Part shown: piece by piece, positions 1 through 11,746 of the stretch
How positions within the stretch are numbered: position 1 is the first letter of the stretch
How the letters are laid out: each line of letters begins with the position of its first letter
Source of the DNA: Rosa chinensis
Lineage: Eukaryota > Streptophyta > Magnoliopsida > Rosales > Rosaceae
DNA: 64,000 nucleotides
Assembly: GCF_002994745.2 (NCBI RefSeq)
Contig: NC_037094.1
Span: forward strand, 5,378,001 to 5,442,000
Direction: 5' to 3'
Program-made: the position numbers and the translations under genes
Notes under the pieces: model-generated
Told to the model about the DNA's origin: nothing
The model's database searches: none
What the model saw: the letters and a program-made list of their open reading frames with translations, nothing else

Positions 1-345
1 CGCCAGTGATATACAAGCTGATTTGTCTTTTCTTCTTTGATATTTGCTTTGTCATCTCTGCAGCATCGGCATCATTCTTCACAGGAATCCATCCCTCACA
101 GCTTAATGTCCCGGTAGCTTGTAGCAATAGGATATTGGTTTCTCTCTGTATCCTAATTCCCGTGCAATGTTATTGAGCTCTACCCATGTAAGCTTCTCAG
201 GATCCAATCCATCATAATACAAGACTCCACCCAACTTATTGAACTTAGCTATTTTATACTTCTTTGTCCCATCGGGCATCTTGTCGAAATAACCTCCATG
301 GTGTATCTCTATGGTGAAGTACTCATTTGAAACTGCATATTTCAC
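1..345 (-). pseudogene. PB1-like N-terminal domain of a Mutator-type transposon protein, frameshifted and cut by the window edge
   Basis: Reading leftward from an ATG at 345, about 80 residues resemble the PB1-like domain found at the N terminus of many plant MULE-derived proteins: FTIEIHHGGYF near residue 10, then GGVLYYDGLDPEKLTW, IARELGY and YCYKLPG. The frame closes at a stop at 103. The family-like sequence (a G-W-I-P-V-K segment, then a lysine-rich stretch) resumes in another frame down to base 1, so there is an indel near 108. No zinc-finger or transposase domain is visible because the window ends. It is most likely a dead transposon fragment. A domesticated gene with a splice site here is possible but I see no good donor. 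Confidence 0.6.
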
Positions 346-1243
346 ACAAGTCTAAACAAGTTAAGTCTTTAATTTGCTTGTCATCCCCACACGTTTCAGA
401 GGCATTCACACATAATAAGAAAACTGATTTCACAGTTCACACCCACCAATACAAACTAACCAATATGGTTTGAAGTATATGACTATTTGAAGAATATAAA
501 CACTAAGGCACATGTCTGCAATCTTTTGATTAAACAATCTAGTCTTTGCTTTGAAAATAGTACAACTGAAGCATAATCTCCCCATATTCAAATACTTTAA
601 TCTACATGCCTTTTATTTATAATGAGACAACATCCACACAAAAAAAGACTATAACACTAGAAAACGTATGAGAGTGCTCCAGTCAAACAACTACACTCCA
701 AGGACAAACCCATTTAATAAACCCTAGGACCACAATTAAAAAACCCAGTTTTTGACAACCCCAACATAAATAATAGTAAAATCAGTCATAATACAGCAAA
801 TAGAAGACGACCCATGGTGATAAAGGGTTACAAATCGAGCTTCAAACTTACTTTGAGATGGTCGTGGTCCAGACACCCTAAAGAACCTCCAGCAATCCCC
901 CATCAATCAATATTAGAGAGATTATTCGCGAATCTTGTCAAAAGAGTCTTTTTCAAAAGATTTCGAAAGCTTTTTCAGAAAACTCTGTTTGAATTCCTTT
1001 TTGAGAAACCCTTTTCTTAAAACTCTGAATTTTATTTTTGTATTGGGTTCAGAGGAAATGACGAAGACTTGATACCTCTAGGTTTAGTCAGAAAAGTAAA
1101 AGACGAAAATGGCCCTCGATATTTTATCACGTGCATGACACATGGTCTCTTGCAACAGAGCCGTGACGATAAAATGATAAAGGTATCTCGATAATGTGTT
1201 TTCAAAAGTCTGGGTACCTCATTGATCACTTTATAAATTTGGG
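346..1243. other. Intergenic, no gene recognised
   Basis: AT-rich sequence with no convincing coding frame. A 68-codon frame at 814-1020 has no family resemblance. The last eight bases (1236-1243, aatttggg) are the left target-site duplication of the adjacent hAT element. Confidence 0.6.
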
Positions 1244-2493
1244 TAGGGGTGGGCACTTGAACCCGAAATCCCGAACCCGAACCGGTCCCGTACCGAAAAC
1301 TGGCGGGACGGGACGGTTTGAAATCCTGAAAATTAACTATTTGGTCCCGTCCCGTCCCGTCCCGTTTTAACGGGACGGGCTTCGGTTTGGAAACTTGGAA
1401 TCCCGAAAAGACCCGTCCCGTCCCGTTTTAATTTCATTTATTCTATTTTTCTTACTTTTCTATTTATATGGCATTTGATTGGTTGATTTTTGAGTCTATA
1501 GTCCTAACATGAACTCGAGCACACCGGATAGGCCGATCTCAATTCTGATCCCTTTGTTCCTTCACGCGATCTATACTCACACTCAGTCTCTCACAGTTTC
1601 ACTCAGACACTCACCGTTCCAAGCTTAGAACCCTAGATCCCCAATTCATCATTCATCAATTCGTCCTCTTGCTTTGTTGTTCCGATCGGATCTAAAAGCA
1701 AGACTGCTCTGCTCTCTGATCAGGTACCACTCTTTCAGCTTCTTTGATTATTATTCGTCTGTTTTTTTGTGAAATCGAGCTGGGTTTTTGTAAAGAATCG
1801 AAATTGGAAACTGGGTTTTGGGCTGTGATAAGCTCTGTTCTAAAAATCGAGGACATGCGTTGTTTTGACAGTGTCTGGCGACGAGGTGTCGTTCGAGTTG
1901 TCCTGATCTGCGGACTATTGCGGTGCCGGAGCGATCTCCATGGGTTGGGTCATGGGTCCTAGGGGTGGCTCTCATGATCGAAGGTTCATCTCCGTCTGCA
2001 TTCTGAAGTTGGATTTGGGGGTTTGGGTCGTGGGAAGAAGGAGATGGATGAGTACCATTCTGGTGTATTGAATTGGTATTGATTGATTCGGTGCACTGAT
2101 TTAAATTACTGTAGCTATTAATCTGGTTTGGTATTTATTGATTTGGTGTATTGATTTGAAACTGATGTGGCTACTATTCTGGTGTATTGATTTGTTATTG
2201 ATTGATTTGGTGAAGTTAATATACGAGTGGATTGATTTGGCATGATTTGGAGTTCAGAAATTGCAGGAATTGCAGAAATTAGGGAAATTGCAGTTGCAGG
2301 AGACCTTTTTTTTTTTTTTTTTTCCCTTTCTTTCGGGATGTCCCGGTCCCGGCCCGATCCCGTTCGGGTTCGGGATGGTCGGGATCAATTCTCAAAAAGT
2401 GCCATACCGTCCCGTCCCGTCCCGAGTTTTATTTCCGGGTCCGGGACCGGGATCACCAGAATTTCGTCCCGTCCCGTCCCATGCCCAGCCCTA
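1244..2493. mobile_element. Non-autonomous hAT transposon, 1250 bp
   Basis: Terminal inverted repeats taggggtgggca (1244-1255) and tgcccagcccta (2482-2493) match at 11 of 12 positions. They are flanked by a perfect 8-bp duplication aatttggg (1236-1243 and 2494-2501), the hallmark of hAT insertion. Both subterminal regions are packed with the pentamer repeat cccgt/gggac in opposite orientation (about 1262-1425 and 2340-2480), giving a strong potential foldback. The middle (about 1500-2300) looks like a promoter and 5' leader with a donor-like site near 1722, but has no transposase frame, so this is probably a deletion derivative mobilised in trans. Confidence 0.9.
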
Positions 2494-2501
2494 AATTTGG
2501 G

Positions 2502-2698
2502 TACCATTTTGTCCGGTACAATAAAGTTCAGACCCTGTAGCTGATAAAAACCCCTAATTAATTTACTTAATATGTGTCATATACTACTGCTTTACCTCTG
2601 ATAACGAAAACGTACGTGCAATACTGGGGAGTCATTTTAGATTTAGGTCTGTGTGATTCTTCCAACATCTCAATTTGAGCAAATTGGGGAAATTTATC
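2502..2698. other. Short intergenic segment
   Basis: AT-rich spacer between the hAT element and the non-LTR insertion. Nothing recognised. Confidence 0.5.
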
Positions 2699-2712
2699 GA
2701 CCACAGATCAAG

Positions 2713-3557
2713 GTTTTTTTTTTTTTTTGATCAAATAAGAACTTCATTAATAATGAACTGCTTACAACGAGTTTTAGGCAACATCTCTTACACAGAAATG
2801 ACCACTAGACTTCACACTGGAACTCTATAATGACTGACTCCAAACTTGCACTACAACTGTATGGCAAAGACAACAAACGCAGGAGCAGTGAATCCTTGAC
2901 ATCTCACTTCTCGTCCAGCCAATCAGAACTCTGAAGCTAGACAACTCACTTGTGTCAACACTAACTCACCAACCAGAGTCCTCCTGACCAACTTTTGATC
3001 GACCGAGCCAACACTCGTTGTGACCTAAACCCGACCAAAAGGATTGCTGGATATTCAGACCTGGGACTAGAGAAACCTAACACCATCACCACCCTATTGT
3101 CAACACCGTCAATCCACACCTGCTCCAAATTGCCATCGCCTCCGACCCAAAACCAGACAGGAACAACCCATTAGAAGGCCAATGATGCTCGTCAATGGCA
3201 CAGCTTGACTTTTTTGCTGACCCAAAACCAGATAGGAACGACCCACTAGAAGGCCAGAAAGAAAATTGACTATGCCACAACCTGTAGTGCACACGACCCT
3301 AAAGCTAAAACCTAACACAACTGAAACAAACAGCTAATACCACCAACCAAACCTTGGTTGTGACTTGTTACCAAAAAACAACATTAAATAAAAAAACAAC
3401 CAGGACAGGGCCCAAAAATTGAGCCCAAACCCCACATCCGACCCAATTAGCCGAGAAATCAGAGCCACCAAACAGGACCCAGCCCAGTTCCTACACAACC
3501 CCCACCGTCGTCCCCTCATTCTTGACGTGCCACCACCTGTGACTGACAGCCACCACT
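2713..3557 (-). mobile_element. Non-LTR retroposon (LINE-type, 5'-truncated or internally deleted), 845 bp
   Basis: On the minus strand the element ends in a poly(A) tail (15 T at 2714-2728 on the plus strand). It is flanked by a 14-bp target-site duplication gaccacagatcaag at 2699-2712 and 3558-3571. Long duplications plus a poly(A) tail indicate target-primed reverse transcription. Minus-strand frames around 3086-3570 are low-complexity and W/G-rich with no reverse transcriptase motif, so it is a non-autonomous or heavily truncated copy. The sequence next to the tail (a cattaataatgaac motif) resembles the tail-proximal sequence of the second retroposon at 34359-35459. Confidence 0.75.
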
Positions 3558-3706
3558 GACCACAGATCAAGTTACTAAAGCATTTTTAGGGTTGTGGTGA
3601 TGGACCGCCACTACAACCCCCACCGTCGTCCCCTCATTCTTGACGTGCCACCACCTGTGACGGACCGCCACCACTGACCACAGATCAAGTTACTAAAGCA
3701 TTTTTA
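3495..3706. repeat. 118-bp-offset tandem duplication across the retroposon 5' junction
   Basis: A block of about 95 bp beginning acaacccccaccgtcgtc at 3495 recurs at 3613 with only a few mismatches. Each copy contains the retroposon 5' end, the target-site-duplication sequence (3558-3571 and 3676-3689) and the following ttactaaagcattttta. The target sequence therefore occurs three times in this locus. Confidence 0.85.
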
Positions 3707-3969
3707 ATATATTTTAATATTTTTAACTTTCAAACAAATCCTAATAGTCTAATACCATTGTGCTTTTTTCTACTGTGATTCGAGAAGTGAAATTTTAATT
3801 TATCCACACATCTTCAATCACTCAATGCTTACTCCGAACTGATTACTATTGGCTAGCTACTGTTTACTTTCCCAAAACTAGGTTCATTATGTTAATCAAG
3901 TAGTTCATAGAGACAAAGAAGTGCCCTCACCTGTATTGCTATACAACTAGGTTCCAGTTTAAAATTTCA
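3707..3969. other. Intergenic, nothing recognised
   Basis: AT-rich spacer. It may include more decayed P450 intron, but I cannot follow the homology past about 3970. Confidence 0.4.
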
Positions 3970-4255
3970 AATGGTTTAGTGTATGGTATATGCAATGGTA
4001 AACCAGCTCCATACATGAAAACAATAATGTAGAATTAAGAAGATTTGGCCGGACTTGTCAACCATTGCATCGATTCGGATATTAATTAACCATCAAAGAG
4101 AACTACCTATGGGAAAAGAGTTAGGAACTTGGGATTAGCATACCTGAATATCAAGTGCAGCAAGGGAAGGAACAAAATCAGATATATTGAAAGCCCCAAT
4201 CAAAAAAAACCTTTCCTCAACAATGGCTTTCAAATCATAGAGAGAACCAAGATCT
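3970..4255 (-). pseudogene. Cytochrome P450 relic: end of exon 1 plus start of the intron
   Basis: The reverse complement of about 4142-4236 encodes DLKAIVEE, then [18 protein letters not shown], and ends in cag|gtatgctaat. This is the same exon end and splice donor as the intact P450 at 18424-21120. Similarity continues for roughly 150 bp into the intron (caatcgatgcatcgg-like and tccggcca blocks). The frame is still open over this piece, with small changes (SLA replaced by FLI). Sequence upstream of DLKA (to about 4255) no longer matches, and no heme-binding exon is present. It lies in the opposite orientation about 14 kb from the functional gene, so a paralogue or inverted duplicate once stood here and was destroyed, probably alongside the neighbouring copia insertion. 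Confidence 0.8.
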
Positions 4256-4499
4256 TCTGCAACGGTCAAAACACATGGATGCATTAATCAAACATCCGAA
4301 AAACTAGTACATGTACATACTTATCAAACAATCATATGCTGCAGCAATCATAAAACATAAGAATCTAAGACATTAATTCATGTATATTGACTTTAATAAA
4401 TCTGGAAATATTGTCTATTATGGCATTCAAGAGGTTACGTAAAAACAGAAACCAAAAGAAAAAATTACAAAACTGAGCTTATCTCAAGCTCCCACTGAT

Positions 4500-7400
4500 T
4501 CAAGCCATGTCAAATGACTGAATCAATCCCATATTCATAACATGTTCCTTAAAAACCCCAATTGCTAATGGTTTTGTAAAAGGGTCTGCTAACATGTTAT
4601 CTCCACTAATATGATCAACTACAATTTCATCATGCTTCACTTTCTCTCGAACCAGAAGATGCTTAGGATCTACAAACTTAGTTTTTGAGGATCTCTTATT
4701 GTTCTTTGAAAAGAACACAGCTGCACTATTATCACAGTAAATCTGCAAGGGTCTATGAATGGAATCCACTACTCTAATGGCTTTGATAAAGTTTCTAAGC
4801 TACACAACATGTATAGTGGCTTCATATAATGCAATGAACTCAGCATGCATCGTAGATGTAGTCACACAAGTCTGTTTTATAGATTTCTAAGAAATTGCGC
4901 CACCTGCAAGCATAAACACAAAACCAGATGTGGACTTTTTCTGAGTTTTGGACTTATTTTTCCCTATATAGTCAGCATCTGAATATCCTATCACTTCCAG
5001 TTCTTGATTTTCAATTCTTTTATACACTAAAAGATGGTCTCTAGTGCTCTGCAAGTATCTTAAGACTTTCTTTCCAGCCACCCAATGTGCATGACCTGGG
5101 TTTGTTTGAAATCTACCCAACATTCCAACAGAATAAGCAATATCAGGACTAATACAAACCTGAGCATACATCAGGCTCCCAACAAGTGAGGCATAGGGTT
5201 TATCTTTCATGGATTCTTGTTCTAAATTATTCTTGGGACACTGATCTTTATGCAGCAAATCACCCTTAGTCATAGGAGCATCCCCCGGAGCACACTTATC
5301 CATTTTAAATCTTTTAAGAACTTTGTCTATGTAATTTTTCTGAGACAAACCTAAAAGACCCTTCTTTCTATCTCTGCAGATTTCGATACCAAGTACATAG
5401 GAGGCTTCACCTAAATCCTTCATCTCAAAGTTTCTAGATAAAAAGTCTTTTGTTTGATGTAAAAGAGATAAGTCACTGCTGGCAAGAAGAATGTCATCGA
5501 CATATAGAACCAAGAAAATAAACTTGCTCCCACTAATTTTCAGGTATACACACTCATCTAGTGGATTTTCGATAAAACCATGTGACACCATTACTGAATC
5601 AAACTTGAGATACCACTGTCTAGACGCTTGCTTCAAACCATAGATAGATTTCTTAAGTTTACACACTAAGTGCTCACTGCCTTCATCAATAAAACCCTCA
5701 GGATGCCTCATATAAATATCTTCATACAATTCACCATTCAAGAAAGCAGTTTTAACATCCATCTGATGTAGTTCCATGTTAAAATGTACAACTAAAGCCA
5801 TAATTATTCTGAAAGAGTCTTTAGTTGAAACAGGTGAGAATGTCTCATTATAATATATTCCCTCTCTCTGCGTAAACCCCTTAGCTACAAGTCTAGCTTT
5901 ATGTCTTTCTATGCTCCCATCCGAATTTTTCTTTGTTTTATATACCCACTTGCAGCCTATTGTTTTGATACCAGGAGGAGGCTCAACTAATTCCCATACT
6001 TCATTCTCATACATTGATTGTAACTCTGCTTCCATTGCTTCCTGCCACTTCTTAGCATGCACACTTTTAACAACTTGCTTAAAACTTAGTGGATCATCTT
6101 CCTCTCCTATGTCAAAATCTGTTTCTTGAAGCTAAAGGACATAATCACTCGAGATTGCTGGTCTCCTAACTCTCTGCGATTGTCTCAAGGGTTGAATTGG
6201 CATTTGTGGCTGAATAGGTGGTTGAGGATGCTCTGGAGGTTGCTGATTAGGTGGAGGATTATGTGGAATTACTGGTTCTGGTATCTGAACTTGAGGCGGA
6301 TTTTCAACATGTTCAAGGATCTCTTCAAAGTTATCAATTCTTGTTGTAATAGGGAAAGGTGCAGGCAACACAAAATTTTGCTGATTGTTTTCTGATAAGG
6401 TTCTAGCAACAACTTCCTCTTCTTCCAAAAGAAAATCACTTATATCTTCTCTCTGTGTAGCTTCAGTGTCTTCAATAAATTTTGCATTCTTGTTTCTATT
6501 AATCTAAGATGGTAGTTAGGACAATAGAATCTAAAACCTTTTTATTTGTCTGGATATCCTATAAAGTAGCCACTGACAGTTCTAGAATCTAGCTTTTTCA
6601 ACTGAGGATCATACGGTTTTGCTTCAGCTTTACACCCCCAGACATGCAAATGCATTAAACTAGGCTTTCTCCCTGTCCATAACTCAAAAGGAGTTTTATC
6701 TACAGCTTTACTAGGGACTCTATTCAGAATATAATTTGCTGTTTTTAAAGCATCTCCCCATAAAAATCTGGGCAACCCTGTAGTGCACATCATACTTCTC
6801 ACCATATTTACTAGCGTTCTATTTCTTCTCTCTGCTACCCCGTTTTGTTGTGGTGTCCCTGGTGTTGTATATTAAGCTACGACGCCACACTCTTCTAAAT
6901 AAAGTGCAAAAGGTCCCTTATGTTGTCCTGTTTCATCGTATTTTCCATAGTACTCACCTCCTCTATCGGATCTCACTATCTTTATTTTCTTTTCCAACTG
7001 ATTCTCAACCTCATTCTTAAAAATTTTAAATATTTCAAGTGCTTGACTCCTTTCCGAAATTAGGTAGACATAACAAAACCTAGAAAAATCATCTATAAAA
7101 GTTATAAAATACTGGTTTCGACATATGGTATGGGGAGAGTAGGGCCCTGAGATGTCTGTGTGTATTATTTCTAACAAATTTTGACTTCTAGTTGAACCTT
7201 TCTTACTGCTATTTGTTAGTTTTCCCTTAATGCAGTCTACACACACATTTAAATCTACAAAATTTAGATCAGGCAAAATGTTTTCTTTGACTAACTTCTG
7301 AATTCTTTCTTTAGATATGTGACCAAGTCTTTTATGCCAAAGGTTTGAAGATTTTTCATTCACAAAATTCCTTTTAACTCCTGAGTTTTCAACAAGAAAA

Positions 7401-7561
7401 GTTTCAGAGACATAAGAACAAGTCAATTGCCATAAACCATGCACAATAAAAGCTTTACCAACAGGAGCATTGTTGTAAAACAAAATCCACTCAATTTTAT
7501 TAACGAAATAGCTGAAATCAGCTTCAACAAGTTGTGAACAAGAAATCAAATTCCTTCTCAT
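4500..7561 (-). pseudogene. Copia pol remnant (protease-proximal, integrase, reverse transcriptase, RNase H)
   Basis: Frames read leftward. 7561-6872 has the GAG-pre-integrase segment (LWHKRLGHIS, CVDCIKGK) and integrase core (IHTDISGPY, FIDDFSRFCYVYL, VRSDRGGEYYG). 6805-6542 holds the end of integrase. 6428-6132 is a proline/glutamine-rich linker. 6062-4887 is reverse transcriptase (WVYKTKKNSDG, QMDVKTAFLNGEL, and the catalytic LYVDDILLAS). 4769-4500 is RNase H (IYCDNSAAV, KHLLVREKV). Stops or frameshifts separate all of these. Upstream of 7561 the protease active-site DSG is replaced by DLG near 7750. These are inactivating lesions of a mobile element, not a host gene. Confidence 0.85.
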
Positions 7562-7816
7562 GGAAGGTACATAAAAAACATTGTTTAATTCTAAAAAAAA
7601 TCAGGTCCTAATCTAAGTCTGACATCTCCTATGGCTTCTACTGCGACTCTCATCCCATTGCCTACGAACAGGTTCTTTTCAGTCCTACTTGGTGCCCTCC
7701 TTCTTATGAATCCCTGCAAAGAATTAGCTATGTGAATAGGGGACCCTAAATCTAGCCACCAAGAATCTAATGGAACATTAACTAAGTTAGACTCAAAACA
7801 AGCAAAACAGATTTTA

Positions 7817-8632
7817 TTACCTTTTTTTAGACAACCATCCCTTATACTTGTGACAATTCCTTTTCAGATGCCCCACTTTGTCACAAAAATAGCACTTGAA
7901 GACTGTTGGATTCTTATTTACTTTCAGTGAGTGAGATCCTCCAGCGGAAGTAGAGCCTTTATGGAATTTCTTTGATGAATTAGAAGACTTCTTTTGGTGA
8001 ACAGTTTTGGTTTCCTCTTTATTCACTAGGTTTACAGTAGCCACACCTTTTCCCTTTTCTTTCTTGATCCTACTCTCTTCTTGCGCACAAATCGAAATCA
8101 ACTCATTTATACTCCATTTTTCCCTCTGAGTGTTGTAAGTTGTGATAAGCTGACTATACTGAGGAGGCAGAGACATCAAGATCATGTGTACTAGCATAGG
8201 ATCAGCTATAGGGGACTCTAATGCTTTCAGTTTGTTGGCTACATCTATCATCTTCAAGCAGTGCTCCCTAACACTACTAACTCCATCAAATTTCAAGGTC
8301 ATTAGAGAATTCAAATCGTTTGCTGTTTCGGCTTTATCACTCTCTTTATATTTCTCCTCTATAGCCTCAAGATACTCTGTAGCTGTTTTACACACTGGAA
8401 TCCCTCCCCTTGTTGTTTCTGTCATAGCTTTCTGCATAATTTTTAGGCTCAATCTATTATCTCTGTCCCATTTTTCTGCTTTGTCTTTTTCAGCTCTAGT
8501 ACTGGTGGTCACAATAACTGGTCTGGGTTCTCTGAGTGCTAAGTCCAAATCTCACACACCTAGATAAATTTCTAGGTCATTCTTCCACTTCTTAAAATTA
8601 TTTCCAGTCAAGGTTTCAATGGTGAGGTTCAT
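7817..8632 (-). pseudogene. Copia gag remnant with in-frame stop
   Basis: The family-typical start MNLTIETLTGNNFKKW begins at the ATG at 8632-8630. After about 26 codons a TGA near 8555 interrupts the frame, which continues as DLALREPRP and runs to 7817. The body shows the UBN2-type gag core (SLMTLKFDGVSSVREHCLKM, HMILMSLPPQYSQL) and a C-terminal CCHC zinc knuckle (CYFCDKVGHLKRNC). The premature stop after the first exon-length segment means no intact Gag can be made. Confidence 0.8.
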
Positions 8633-8640
8633 GGTAGCAG

Positions 8641-9924
8641 GGTTGATGGTTGAAAATCAAAATAAACTAGCATAAGTACCTATTTTAGCCTAACAATTAT
8701 GCATGTTTCTTTAGATTTTACATACATACGTCTATAACATAGAAGCACGGAAAACAATCATACAAGCAATCAATCTTTATAACAACCCCATTCTGTAAAT
8801 TTTTGTTAGCTGCACAACACATTTGAGCAAGAAGCACAACTAACCCTTATGTTCTTTACCACACCACCAGAGGTCTTAAAACACCAATTTCATGAATAAC
8901 TTCCTAGCGTTGGCCTAAAGAAATTATTCTTTCCTTATGTGTTTTAAAGTTTCTGCAATGTGCCAGTTATGTACAACATCTATTAAGAATTTTAGAACCT
9001 TCTTTGGAAGAACATCTAATAGCTTTGTACATCCCTACAACCTTGATCCTTATATCAGTAATTTTTGAGAAATCTTAACAAAACTAAATGCTTTGGCTGA
9101 AAATTTTATCAAAACTTCTCAATTGGATCAAGAATGTTTCACTGTTTTGTTCATACAAGCATAAAATTGATTTTGGAAAAACTGTATTGCAGCAGAAAAC
9201 TTGATTTTAGAAAGATGTTTTGACAAAAATTTTGGCTCATATGAATAAAAATGTATGTATCTACACGAATCCTTTAGGGGATAAGAACTTCAGTTGTTGG
9301 AAAAAGAAAAAAAAAGAGTTTTCATAGGACTCTAAGGTTCCTGCAATCCTAAGCTTCTATACGTGATTATATTTAAAGCAGCAATTAAGAAACAGCCCAT
9401 CAATCTAATCACAATAACGAATCATGCTTAGGAGGTAGAGACATCAGAATCATGATAACCAACAACAAAAACACAATCCCATAAATTTGCAGAAGTTATC
9501 AAATTGAAATCTAGAGTTTAGTTTGTGTACCTTAAGCACAGCAACCTGCAATCAAGATTATGGCTGACAAAACTCGACATCGCATTCATTAACCAAGCAA
9601 GGAACAATCAGGTTTTGATTTGAAAAACTTTCAGCGGAAAGGAATTCCTCAGCCCCTCTTTCTTTTGTTGTCAACGGTCAAAAAGAAAAAACAAAAAAAA
9701 ACGCAGTTTTGCCGTTGTTCTTGATTAAGGTTGAGATTTTGGGGTTAAGCTTGATGGTGGGCTTCCGGATTTTTTATTTTTTTATTTTTTTATTTTTTTT
9801 TAAATTCTTTACAGGCCCAACACAAAAAAATTTCCTCCCTCTTTTTTTTTTCTTTCTTTTGTTGACAAAAACTTTTGGCATGCTTAAAAATTACTTTGGT
9901 TGGTTCCTAGGCAAACATGCTAGG
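8641..9924. other. Copia leader between gag and the primer-binding site
   Basis: About 1.3 kb of non-coding sequence between the gag start and the primer-binding site. The distance is long for a copia leader. Runs of T (9775-9855) and scattered short frames only; nothing else recognised. Confidence 0.5.
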
Positions 9925-9936
9925 GCTCTGATACCA
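9925..9936 (-). other. Primer-binding site of the copia element
   Basis: Reverse complement tggtatcagagc, complementary to the 3' end of initiator tRNA-Met, two bases inside the 5' LTR. Confidence 0.85.
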
Positions 9937-9938
9937 AA

Positions 9939-10478
9939 TGTAAAAATAATCCTTAGAAATAGCATATCACCATAAGAACACAAACACAGATATATCAAAC
10001 AGAGGCCAATGATTCTAGAATACTTACTTGATGAAGAAGATGTCATTGTGTCGAAGTCGATAACTTGATCTTCTGCCTTTCTCCAATACTCTCTATAATG
10101 GGGATAGTATAATGCTTGTGTGTATTGTGAAGGCAGGGACCATGTTATTTATAGGAGACAATGCTTTAGGATCCTTACCCATTGAGGAATCCTAATTACA
10201 TATGGTTAGTCTCTAATCTGCAAACATTACCGGATATTATGCTCATGTGAATATTACTTCACATCTTAATTAGATTTCCACATATTACAATATTTATTCA
10301 CTTTCCTAATTGTAATATGATCCGGATTATAGTCAATGTACAAGCTTTAATTCTTATTCTTAAGTAAACTTTAAATGCATGTGCTTGATGAATTCTGTAT
10401 TATATGCGAGTCAAAATAAAAGCTTACAGATTCTGCTTGCTTTTCTGAGGCAATAAATAAGATGATATGGACCTAACA
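9939..10478 (-). repeat. 5' LTR of the copia element, 540 bp
   Basis: On the minus strand it begins TGTTAGGTCC (10478) and ends TTTTTACA (9939), giving the canonical TG...CA ends next to the primer-binding site. A TATA box (tataaata on the minus strand, 10146-10153) marks the element promoter. The adjacent 5 bp atggg (10479-10483) would be the target-site duplication, but no partner copy can be identified with confidence. Confidence 0.75.
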
Positions 10479-10483
10479 ATGGG

Positions 10484-11738
10484 GATGCAGGACGAAAGTT
10501 ATGCGGTGGAATTGTGAGCCGCCACCTCTGACCTAGCTAGTTTTTATTTTATCACCTGTAAGCTAACAATTTCGTTGAGCTGTCGAATCCAATTATTATT
10601 GGTCGGCACCTGCATATATTGGAAGCTACTGAATATGTAACGCCCTTAATATGATGCATTATTGGGGTGGATGTAGAATTTATCTGTTAGCTATAGCTAG
10701 CTACCTGGGGTTCATTCTCCTTCCAAGAACAACGTCGACGTTGTGTAAAATGTTAGTTAAGCTAGCCAGCTAGGTTTATATATATGAAGGATCGATTCAG
10801 ATTCTTGGTCGTCATAGTACGTAATTCTTCACCTAGTTATTTGTCCTTCCTGGCAATTAACATCTACAGACAGCAGATCCTAAATAGACATGTGAATGAT
10901 GTGATACTGCATATTCCTTAATTCGTAGCCGTGCACGCACATACACTGTAAGTGGCTGATACCTAATGACATTAGACATGTGAAAATGAAGAAACAAAAT
11001 AATATGATGCAACAAATCATTTAAGATTGATAAGACTTAAGAAGAACGGTTGGGGCAAATATATACAAGTTATGTGGTCGACATATAATTGTAAGATTTC
11101 TTCTAGTTCAAGGTATATTTAATTTTGAGGGTCTGCTAATGTTCTTTGAGCTTGGTAAATTCACTCTCGTCTTATATGTTTTAATCTGCCGGATGACATT
11201 ATTAGTACTCTATCATTGATCAAGTCATTATTGGATGGATGGACTGTTTATGAAGTGAAGTGAAGTCACAAAACAAGTGATTGGTTATATGGAGGGTCTT
11301 ATATGATCTTGTGTGCAAAGTTTAATTTGATATAAACTTAAGCTCAAGCATAGCTCATGAAATTAAAAGGTTATCTTAGAGAAACAGATCGCGAGCTTGA
11401 GCACAGGCATAAACTAAGCAATGAATTGAATTGAAACCATTAACCATTAATTCTAACAGACTGAAATGAATTGAATCCCTTGACACAGGCATAAACTAAG
11501 CAATCACCTTCTCCAATAGAGAGACTAGCAGAGTCCCTTGAGATGGTCATGTAATATTAACCAGAGTCCGTATGGTTAATTATAGTTTGTTGTCTCGTAA
11601 AAAAAGCATGTAATACTGATAATATCATTTTATTAATTTTCAACCTTGCACTGCGTACATATCGATCTTAAAGCTACTCAATACATAACAGACGGGTGAA
11701 TGTTGAGACACATGCATGAAATCACACAAGAGTAATGC
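10484..11738. other. Intergenic, no gene seen
   Basis: AT-rich, no coding frame of note. A 21-bp direct repeat (cacaggcataaactaagcaat) occurs near 11402 and 11484. About 65 bp at 11345-11410 resembles 16205-16275, on the far side of the nested transposons. Confidence 0.5.
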
Positions 11739-11746
11739 GGTAGGAA

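Larger units (their letters stand above)
4486..10478 (-). mobile_element. Degenerate Ty1/copia retrotransposon, 5' LTR kept, 3' LTR not found
   Basis: Minus-strand order is 5' LTR (9939-10478), tRNA-Met primer-binding site (9925-9936), a long leader, gag (to 7817), protease, integrase, reverse transcriptase and RNase H (to 4500), then a purine tract gtgggag near 4488-4495. The order PR-IN-RT-RH defines Ty1/copia. Pol is broken into at least five frames. Left of the purine tract no copy of the LTR is recognisable; instead there is non-LTR DNA and then the P450 relic, so the 3' end was lost or replaced between about 4256 and 4486. An old, immobile copy. Confidence 0.85.

Noticed and set aside
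9925..9936. Possible tRNA gene fragment (tggtatcagagc)
   Set aside because: Position next to the LTR shows it is a retrotransposon primer-binding site; the same holds at 36809-36820.
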